A stretch of 22,146 nt of DNA from Oppiella nova. Taxonomy: Eukaryota; Arthropoda; Arachnida; Sarcoptiformes; Oppiidae. The stretch spans positions 1 to 22,146 of the forward strand of contig CAJPVJ010000357.1 in NCBI GenBank assembly GCA_905397405.1. Direction: 5' to 3'. A program made the position numbers and the translations under genes. This document shows positions 8,900 to 16,842 of the stretch, one piece after another. Position 1 is the first letter of the stretch. Each line of letters opens with the position of its first letter. The notes under the pieces were generated by a model that did no database searches, was not told the origin of the DNA, and saw only the letters and a program-made list of their open reading frames with translations.

Positions 8900-11740
8900 A
8901 TTTTTAATTTTCTACAAATATTGTTTAATATCAATACTTTATTTAAAGTAGTTTCAATCCAATAATACTGTATATCATACAAATAATTTTAATGGTAAAA
9001 TTATTTTTAGGATATTGGCTAAGTATTTTATAAATGTACGGGCACATAAATATATTATATTTATTCTCAACAAAGTATATTGTATAGAATAAGTTAAATG
9101 ACTTTCTGCTATAAATCTAAATAAAAATGCAGAATAATATGACTAAGTTATGGGTAAAGAGTAACATCAATGGGGAACTGGTATTGAGTTTGCAGTTTAT
9201 TGTTGAAAGAGTGGCCAATATTTTATTAGATTTCCATTTTAAATGGCTATACGATTGGTTTGAGAGCACATCTGCTTTTGTTTTGAGCACTAAATTAGAG
9301 GTGAGTCCCACCAGTGTTAGGAATGTACCCCACAGTACAGTATAATTGTGTTACGGTATGCCATACCGGGTATGGTATGGTACAGAGGGGTGATGTGCTC
9401 TATCGCTCAAATCCTCTCTTTTCCATCAAATGACAGGTTATTTAGCCATAGAAACAGAATTTATTTGCAAAAATGGAAACATTACTCAAATTGAAGTTAA
9501 ACTAACAGTACTTTCATATCGAATACAATCTTTAGAAATATTTAATATTCTCACCAAAAACTCATTGAATGCTTTGAATGTATAGTAGTCTACAAATGAA
9601 ATTCATGTGAATTCATATAAATTCAATTCTCAAACGCTATACAAAGGAACCTTTTTAAGTGTACAGTATTGGACATAAAAATGTTTGAAACATAGAGAGT
9701 AAGTTGATGAAAACCAAATTCACGAATGAATTCATTCAAATGTATTTACAAAATTCATAACTATTGCACTAATTGTAGTGAATAAGAGTTTCCGTTCAAA
9801 TCAAATGCAGTCCAATTGCATAAAGATTAGGGAAACTAAATATAACAAAGACTTCCTGCGCCTACCTTTTCAATGATTGAACTCAACATAACCTTATAAT
9901 AAGTCGATTTTGGTTTAGGACTCACACATCAAATGCATACAAATATGAGCCACACTTCAACACTTTTGAATAGCAGATGGTTTATGATGTGTTCAATTGG
10001 TTCAACAATTGTTGCATAATATATGACAATATTTTTGATAACGCATTCAGTTGTGCACTCATTCATACGGAACCATTGGTTTTGCTGTGAATTTAAAGTT
10101 GTTTTAATCAATTTTGTCCATTTTTGCTTCAATGATAAGAGATCTCGAATATATACAATACCGCAACTACTCCTACATACAAAACACCCTGCACCCACAA
10201 TATGCTGGGTCTGTCCAAATGTGCGGGCTCATTATTTCTAAACTCATCAATGCTGTTTGTGATTTGCACTCTTACCGGTATAGTTAGTTCATTGAAGTAT
10301 TGCTTTTGAAATTTGCATTTTAGGTACAAAGCATAAGAACATATTTCTAAATCACTATTCATACCATAGAAATAAATTCAATTTTAGATTTAATGTCTAA
10401 TAAGAAAATAACTATAACTATAAAGAGTATGATTTAAAAGTTTTTGAAAATATTTGTCTGCATATAATGTGATGGAAGAGAAAGTTGTGTGAAGTGAGAG
10501 TGAAATGAAGAGCAGCTGAATACCGGGAATCAGGTATTAATCTATGAGTGAATGCCATAACGAGCAGATGATTTCATTCGTGAATTACTTTCATATAATG
10601 TGATCTTATATTTTGTGCACAATTTAGTCGAGTCTAGTCTATAGCCTGTGTTTTAAATAAATATCAAATTAAAAATAATTGATTCAAACCATTGATATGT
10701 ATGCCATTAATGAGCAGATTTGTCGCAACTGAAGCCCATTGTATCCAATGGTTACGCGAAGAATCAAAGCACTGAATCGATAGAATCGTGTCGTCAGGCA
10801 GTGGTTATTATCCATTATATTACTACTCAATGGATTCTGTGCTCCAACTCATATAAATACTGCCAACATATATACCAGTTTCAAATACACCATGCTATTT
10901 ATTCAACTGGTTATCAAAGGTATTTATAAATATTTCTAATTTCCAATTCTATTTATTATTAAGAATTATGTAAAATGTCTTAAAGTAACTGATTTAGTCT
11001 TAAAACAAGCCTATTATCAAAGGATGACTCATACTATGCATACTCTCTGTATTCTCAATGCAAGCTTTTGTTCAATACAATCGACTCAATAATTTAGTAA
11101 TCATTTCATTTTAAATAACCAAGTAAATTTTATATTATTTTTACATAATTAATTAAATTTTGATGTAAAATGCAATTTTTATATAATAATACTATTTTTA
11201 TATAAAAATTCTACATTATTCTTATACAGTAACTATTTTTAGAATTTGATTCTACAGTACAGTATAATTCCCAGAAAAATACATTATTGTTTGACGTTAG
11301 CAAGGAATATTTTGCATTATACTTTTTTATGACATTTAAGCAAGTCGTTTAAAATTCCTTAAAAGCAAAAACTTCTTTCCGATTAAATGCTGTCATTGTT
11401 TGCCTTCAAATCTAACGGTTTATATCGGTTTCAAACCGAAACAGTTTAAGTGCAACGACTTTGGCATTGATTTTGAAGTATAAAACACACGAAATATGTG
11501 TTAAAAGAAATTACATCTATTTATCCGTTAGAGACGATTGTATTGTGTGTGAAAAGCGGGTGCAGTCTATGGCATAGAGTCTATACTCTCCAATAGGTTA
11601 TAGTTTAGGAAAAAATATATTTCAAAAGACTAGTAGAGTATGTATTATACTGTAGTTGTCGTCTGTATTAAGGGCAGGGATTTGGCTTACCTAAGGGTAA
11701 CAAACCCGGAGTGCATTTCCATTCAATATACCACTAACTA
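8900..11740. other. Gene-poor AT-rich stretch with unassigned open frames
   Basis: No recognised gene. The most exon-like piece is the frame at 9127-9300. A frame on the minus strand at 10362-10273 (starts MNSDLEICSY) ends at a GTAAGA donor, but I cannot tie it to a family or a partner exon. A 16-bp word, ACAGTACAGTATAATT, occurs near both 9332 and 11253. The segment at 9350-9380 holds stacked GGTAT/ATACC words that could fold. Confidence 0.4.
9127..9300 (+). other. Possible first coding exon, product unknown
   Basis: An ATG-initiated frame of 58 codons ends exactly at a strong donor (GAG followed by GTGAGT) in phase 0. The peptide begins MQNNMTKLWVKSNINGELVL and is rich in aromatic and aliphatic residues (FHFKWLYDWF). 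I do not recognise it, and no partner exon is evident downstream before the 11.7 kb island. It could be a genuine first exon or a chance frame. Confidence 0.25.
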
Positions 11741-11842
11741 AACCAATAGTGACGTCACAAGACAAGGCACGTGCCTCTCGTACAGCGCGTGTCGCGTGCG
11801 GTCCGTACTCGAGAGGGAACAGACATTGACTGCACGCGCTGT
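11741..11842. promoter_or_regulatory. GC-richer island with CCAAT box, CRE, E-box and inverted repeat
   Basis: Seen directly: CCAAT at 11743-11747; a 10-bp palindrome with the full cAMP-response element TGACGTCA (11750-11757); a 12-bp palindrome around the E-box CACGTG (11768-11773); two GCGTG words at 11787-11798; and a 10-bp perfect inverted repeat (11782-11791 and 11833-11842) whose right arm is a reverse-strand GCGTG site. CCAAT next to CRE is a familiar promoter layout (NF-Y with CREB/ATF), and GCGTG is the bHLH-PAS core. A pyrimidine-rich leader follows and ends at a GTAAGT donor (12005). I infer a promoter, possibly for the downstream SPSB3-like gene. Confidence 0.5.
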
Positions 11843-12551
11843 CACTTACACGAAGAGAGTATGACTCAAACGCCGCTCGCATTCACTCTTCCAGTCGTCT
11901 CTCATCTCCACATCTCTTCGTTTCTCTTTTTAGTTTCATTTTATTTTATTTATTAGTTTTCTCTCAATTCTCTTCATTTCTTTTAATCGCAACTGTATAT
12001 AACTGTAAGTAAATTATACTTTTGTTTTCACTTTACTTTTAAACTTAATTTGCATCATGTTTGTCAACTCATTGGCAATATATTTGTTTTCTATGTTTTA
12101 TTCTATATTTCTTTCAAACAAATTCAAAACTTTATGAAAGCACTTCTGAATATGTTTTCTGATATATCTAATAACTGTTTATTTAATAATTGCAAAAATA
12201 TGCAAATTAAGAATATAAGAAGAAATGTTGAAATGAGTGAAAGTAACTAATTATGACATTGAAAGTCAATTAAAGAGCGGAACCATTAGTGAGGAGATGT
12301 TAGAACTCATCGCTAACTCTATGATCGATGAGAAGACACATCTCGTGACCAGTGATCGGTTAAGACCGCGATTTTGGTCACAACCTATGGTTTTATCGGT
12401 GCAGCTGAGAGACTACTGGGGAAACACAGAATCAGGTGGTAGTCGAGTGCGGTTCCCCTGTTTAGGCATTAGTTTGCGAGACCCCTCTCATACCAACTGT
12501 CTGGGGGTCTGGAGATCATTGCATAGCGAAAGGCAGAGCGCGTGTCGCGTG
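11784..12551 (+). repeat. Duplicated 15-bp GC-rich word, two copies
   Basis: AGCGCGTGTCGCGTG is present exactly at 11784-11798 and 12537-12551. In DNA this AT-rich a chance match of this composition is unlikely. Both copies sit in the only GC-richer islands of the region, and each contains two GCGTG cores. Confidence 0.55.
11860..12004 (+). other. Candidate non-coding first exon (5' leader)
   Basis: The pyrimidine-rich sequence after the regulatory island ends at CT followed by the strong donor GTAAGT at 12005. A matching acceptor (ATTTCAG, ending 13722) lies just before the SPSB3-like coding exon. Joining them would give a 1.7-kb leader intron. This is inference; the left edge is approximate. 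Confidence 0.3.
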
Positions 12552-12581
12552 TTGTACTGCTCGCTCTGGTTTGCAGTTTAG
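12237..12581 (+). other. Unassigned open frame in a GC-richer island
   Basis: A stop-free frame of about 114 codons follows a TGA at 12234-12236 and lacks a 5' ATG; its first codon is GTG. If it is an exon it must be entered by splicing or start at an internal ATG near 12297. The first half has a protein-like composition (SGTISEEMLELIANSMIDE), while the second half looks less coding. I do not recognise the family. It overlaps the second copy of the 15-bp GC-rich word, so it may instead be regulatory or repeat DNA that happens to be open. Confidence 0.25.
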
Positions 12582-12912
12582 GTCTACAGTATTGTAGAGC
12601 ACAGAAACTCATACCTTAGTATATGCCAGCCCTCAGACAGCTGTTCAATTAAGGGTATTGTACTCTATCGCACATTTCTATGACCGCTCCATCAGCCAGA
12701 CTAACACTGGCGGGGGTGAGCCCATGCCCTACCAGTACTTTACACTCTAGTCTACACACAACTCCTCTATAGCTCTAAAAAGTGAAAGTTATATGAATGG
12801 ACTCCTATTGAAAAGTAGCTCTCGTTTTATTGTTTGCTACTAAAGAAGTTTATAAATTCTAAAAAGTTTGAAAAAGACCAAAAATATTCAAAAGGTCTTC
12901 AAACTCTCTCTC

Positions 12913-13179
12913 TCTCTCAGTCTCTAACTTTGTTATACCATATTTTAATGATTTTTATTCAAATATCAATATTTCATATAAATTTTGCGATAATTATTTG
13001 NCTCTCTCTCTCTCTCTCTCTCTCTCTCTCGACTATAGTATAAATGATACTGAAATGTGAATAAATACTAAACATCGGTCGTCTATACAAACAAATAATT
13101 ATCGCAAAATTTATATGAAATATTGATATTTGAATAAAAATCATTAAAATATGGTATAACAAAGTTAGAGACTGAGAGA
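12913..13179. repeat. 88-bp perfect inverted repeat flanking a CT tract and an N
   Basis: Positions 12913-13000 are the exact reverse complement of 13092-13179 over all 88 bases, with a 91-nt spacer. The spacer opens with the only N in the window (13001) and a CT tract (13002-13030). The outer end of the left arm also lies in a CT tract (12904-12918). No transposase, target-site duplication or typical terminal motif is visible. It is either a real fold-back element or an inverted-duplication artefact of amplification or assembly. Confidence 0.95.
13002..13030. repeat. CT microsatellite next to an N
   Basis: About 14.5 CT units immediately after the ambiguous base at 13001, inside the spacer of the inverted repeat. 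Confidence 0.95.
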
Positions 13180-13744
13180 AATTCCGGTGAAGTGAGACAG
13201 TTATGTTTGGTATTAGCAATGAAATGCACAAAAAACATAACAATAGGTTCACGTCATATAAAATAAATGTATGGGTATGTGATGCGGGGGATGGGATGCC
13301 GATAGTGTGAAGCATAGCGTGCAGTTGTACTCCAATGAGTGGTGTTTTATGGGAATATAGAAAACTCGTTCAGTTATGCTGTATGTCTTATAGTGTACTG
13401 ACAGCTGTATCTGTAATCTATTGAATCACATAACCGTTTATTGATAATGATATACCGTTCCTAACGGTCAGACATCCACTCAATTCATTAAATTCTTTTT
13501 CGGTTGGAATCGACAACATTCTGGACTTTGCAAACATATCTCACAAACAATTCATGCATTCATTGCTTTATTACATTAAACGCATTGTATTTGCAAATGA
13601 GTTATAAATAATTTTCTCATTTATTAAATTCATTTTCCGTTGAGCTCCAAATGTTTTAAACTATAACTCAATAAACCAAACTCACAAAAATAAATTTATC
13701 TTTTTGCATGATTATATTTCAGACCATTCACTAACTCAGTAAAA

Positions 13745-13750
13745 ATGTAA
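13745..13750 (+). promoter_or_regulatory. AUG-stop minimal upstream ORF in the SPSB3-like leader
   Basis: ATG is directly followed by TAA, 12 nt before and in frame with the main ATG at 13763. It lies inside the exon that opens after the acceptor at 13722, so it should be in the mature leader. Start-stop elements of this kind are known to stall ribosomes and lower translation. The sequence is seen; the effect is inferred. Confidence 0.45.
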
Positions 13751-13762
13751 CGAAAACACAAA

Positions 13763-14984
13763 ATGATTGAAAACCACATCAAAAAAGTTAAGCGCAAAGA
13801 CGCGACGATTCCGTTACGATATGGGGTGGAAGACAACTGGCACTGGGATAAGGATGACAAGTCCAATGAGGTTCGCTATCACACCACTTCCACATCCACT
13901 ATGCATTTTGTCAATTAACTCATTTGTGTGATTGTATGTATGTATATATCAGGTTGTGCTGTATGGGCCCGATATGCGGATCGCACACTTCCATCCCAAG
14001 TGGAGCAACGGAACGGCTGCTGTCAGGGGCACTAAAGTGCTTAATCGCTGCTCTGCAAGATTTTATTGGGAAGTAAGTCATTCAATATCACAATACTGTA
14101 GTTGGCATTCAGTTTTGGTTTCACAATATTTCGTTTCAAACAAAAACTCATTAACACTTGTGATTCATTAGATAGATATATGTGAGCGCATATTTGGCAC
14201 CAGTATGATGTTTGGTGTGGCCACTAAGCACTCCAGACTTCACGCCGACTCCTTCCTCAACATAATAGGTGAAGACCAGCACAGCTTTGGACTGTAAGTT
14301 ATTTGAAGCACTTTATCGCTAATTACTTGCAATAATTGCCAAAACCCTGCCTCTCACTGACCACCACTTCTGCGCTCTATTTAAAGCTCACACAAGGGTT
14401 TGCTTTGGCATAACGGCCGGTGGCAGTCATACACCCGACCCTTTCGTGAGAACGAGTCCACAACTATTGGCCTTTTGTTTGACTCCAAAGAAGGGACTCT
14501 CACTTATTTCAAAGATGGCATATCTCTCGGCATTGCATTCACTGGACTTCATCTAATTGGAGAGGAATTGTATCCAATCATCAGTTCCACTGCAGCTAAG
14601 ACTGAGATGACTGTGAATAATATGCGACGAGAATATTACAATCTTCAAGACAGGTATACTAGTTCATTTTGAATTACTTGTCAATATAATGATTCATTTA
14701 TATACCACTCTATATGCAGGTGTAGACACGTTATACTTAAGAGTCTTCGCAGTGAGAGTGATGTCCAGGAGCTGAACCTTCCGAACGCTATTCAGATGTA
14801 TTTGAGAACCAATCGGGAAGAGCACCACAAAGCCAGGAGTCAAGTGAAGGAACCACCGGTTAATTGTAATAAAAGCAATTCAATTACTACTCATTTTCAT
14901 CAGTCATTGTATTCTTGTGTCGATTCCCATAATTTGTGGACTTTTTGTAAAAACTCATCGAAAACTCCTTTTCTAGAACTTTGA
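13763..14984 (+). CDS. SPSB3: SPRY domain/SOCS-box protein, SPSB3-like, five coding exons
   Basis: Substrate adaptor of a Cullin-RING ubiquitin ligase: the SPRY domain binds the target and the SOCS box binds Elongin B/C and Cullin-5. Human SPSB3 is reported to target nuclear cGAS and SNAI1. Exons are 13763-13870, 13953-14072, 14172-14293, 14387-14653 and 14720-14984, with introns of 82, 99, 93 and 66 nt, giving 293 residues. SPRY landmarks are DNWHWDKD, SNGTAAVRGTKVL, FYWE, GTSMMFGVAT, HSFGLSHKGLLWH, IGLLFDSKEGTLTYFKDG and LYPIISSTAA. The SOCS box begins at about residue 203 (LQDRCRHVI) and keeps the Elongin-binding L-x3-C pattern, but the Cul5-box site reads LNLP where human has LPLP. A TAA lies in frame 13 nt before the ATG, which fixes this start if the exon begins at 13723. 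The last ~45 residues have no clear counterpart. Confidence 0.87.
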
Positions 14985-15635
14985 AACACATTTCGTTTAA
15001 ATTACTTATCCTATGATTGCATTAATGATTCAATTCTTTACTTACATTCTATAACTTATTCTTTAAGAATCTATTTTAATATTTACTTACCAGACATGAC
15101 TTATTCCTTATAAAACATATTACAATATCTGTGTTATTTAACATTCATTAATTCAATATATAGGATAATCTTTGATTTAATGTTCAATTTTCATTCCTAT
15201 ATTTAGTACTTAAAAAATATTTATTTTTACTTTTTTTAATCTAATATTTCTTTAACCAAAACAATATATTCTCTGCATTTTAGTGTCAACTAAAGGCAGA
15301 CTCTATACTATACTAAACATTCCAAATGTAAATAATTAGCAAATATTTAAAATTCTCAGTCATTTAATCATAAAACTATGATAAATGTGGAGATGAGTGC
15401 AAATCTAGTCAATTTGTCAAATAACGTAATGTTTTCTCAGTAAAACATTTAAACAAAATGTAACATATTTTTTGTAAATAAAAAATTCCCCTTAAAAGCA
15501 AAACACAAATCATAAGATTTTATTAGTAATTTATTTAAATTGAAAAAATTATTGTAATTTACAAACAATAGATTGAATATTGAATTGAGTGGACAATAAG
15601 ATTTTCAATAAAGTGATGTTTCAAACACTATGGAG
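14985..15635. other. AT-rich spacer between convergent SPSB3 and EIF3H
   Basis: No coding signal. Minus-strand AATAAA signals for EIF3H lie at 15535-15530 and 15524-15519. Confidence 0.55.
15519..15535 (-). promoter_or_regulatory. Poly(A) signals for EIF3H
   Basis: Two minus-strand AATAAA hexamers (15535-15530 and 15524-15519) about 100 nt after the EIF3H stop codon. Confidence 0.5.
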
Positions 15636-16756
15636 TCATTTGTCGGTCGCGGCAGAGTTTGATTGCAAGGCTTTAGCCATAAATAGTTTGGAGATATTTT
15701 GCGTGGAATAAGAGGCCGACTGTTGACAATAGTTCAGTGTTTGGCTGTAATTGAGGAGCGATTCCAGCCGTTGCAACGGAGCCAACGGTTTGAGGATTTT
15801 GTTCACCTCGTCCTCAGTGAGCGCCGGTTCCCCTCTCTGTGCTCTCATAGCGTTGTCTTTGGCCACGTGTTGCTGTTTAGCCGTCTGTTGTCTCAAGTGA
15901 TTGCAGTGTTTACTCACTTCTTCCACGCATTTCATCTGCGACTGCAATGTCTTCTCTAAGACCCCGAAGCCTCCCATATCTAGCAATTGTTTGCCGCAGT
16001 CGACGGCCACCTCTTCGTCCAATTCGCACAGCAATGCGTTTATGAGATGTGAGTTCTTTATCACTACCGGAATCTCTTCGAAGAACTTGTCGAACGACAT
16101 GTGATTATTCCTCAGAGTGTCTGCAGTGAACTCTCCCTCTTTGCATAACTTCATCGCAACGTTTGTCAAGCGATACGCCTTTAAGGACAGGAATCCACGC
16201 GAAGTACGGATGGGATCGTAGAAGAGTACCACCGACTCCTCGATGGCCGACTGATACATGTATTGCGAGTCAATGGTCTCGAGTTTACTGATTTGACTGC
16301 CGTATGGGTTTGTCTGATACCATCCCACGTGCAGGTGATCCACATTCACATTCCTCAGGTGTCTCATCATAACGCACTGGTATTCCACTAATTGGCGGCA
16401 AACGAATCAATCAATTAAACGAGTCTTAAGAGCAATGAATGAGTGGTTAAACAAACGGTTCGTACTTTCGTCGGTCTCGTCCTCTTCGGTATTACGCGGA
16501 AATGGGAAGCAATTCGTGATCTCAAGCTTATTGTCCACCACGAGACCCAACAGCACTCCCTGGACTTCACCGGAACCGCTGCCCTCTTCGTGACAGTGTT
16601 TGATGATCTTCAGGATGACCTGTCATTGTATACAAAGCGTGTTAATAGAGATCAAGAGTACAACCGGTGAAGACATACGAGTCCATCGATTTGCACGAAA
16701 CTGATGGGACTCTCGCGGCTCTGTTTGCGGCGACCGAACGAAGACATCGAAGACAT
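15636..16756 (-). CDS. EIF3H: Eukaryotic translation initiation factor 3 subunit H, three exons
   Basis: MPN-domain subunit of eIF3, the complex that brings mRNA and initiator tRNA to the 40S subunit in the cytoplasm. Minus-strand exons are 16756-16679, 16619-16466 and 16387-15636 (78+154+752 nt), giving 327 residues. Introns are 59 and 78 nt. The MPN region runs from [14 protein letters not shown] through VQGVLLGLV and [14 protein letters not shown] to [16 protein letters not shown] and [12 protein letters not shown]. Later landmarks are [36 protein letters not shown] and the terminal [10 protein letters not shown], all in human order. eIF3h is regarded as non-catalytic. The codon after DE is split (A|TG) across intron 2, which restores [14 protein letters not shown]. 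The start is the first of two in-frame ATGs (16756, 16747). It is divergent from the SLC38A10-like gene. Confidence 0.96.
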
Positions 16757-16842
16757 GTTTGGCCCGAAACTCAATCAACTCGTGAAGGGATGGACCGATG
16801 GATCAAATGAGTGAATACTGATGAGTGAACTCCACGTGAATA
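16757..16842. promoter_or_regulatory. 86-bp divergent spacer between EIF3H and the SLC38A10-like gene
   Basis: The nearest divergent ATGs are only 86 bp apart, so both promoters and leaders must fit here or extend into the neighbouring open frame. It includes CCACGTGA near 16831, which holds a CACGTG E-box. Choosing the downstream start at 17077 would widen the spacer to 320 bp. Confidence 0.45.

Larger units (their letters stand above)
12582..13722. other. Non-coding stretch, possibly leader intron of the SPSB3-like gene
   Basis: No coding exon is supported. The main content is the long inverted repeat at 12913-13179 with its CT tracts and an N. It closes with a good acceptor, a T-rich run then CAG ending at 13722. 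Confidence 0.4.

Noticed and set aside
10720-10929. Plus-strand frame of 69 codons
   Set aside because: Begins with TTG rather than ATG, has an AT-rich random composition and no splice logic.
12479-12568. Two small hairpins (7-bp stems, 12479-12510 and 12534-12568)
   Set aside because: Seven-base stems with 18-21 nt loops are expected by chance in this length; not a convincing microRNA or SINE.
12834-13315. Open frames on both strands with the same peptide (LTLLYHILMIFIQ)
   Set aside because: They are the two arms of the 88-bp inverted repeat read from opposite strands, ending in CT-repeat translation; not a gene.
16386-16388. EIF3H starting at MEYQ (exon 3 only)
   Set aside because: The apparent start is GTG overlapping the splice acceptor; two upstream exons supply the first 77 residues of the MPN domain.
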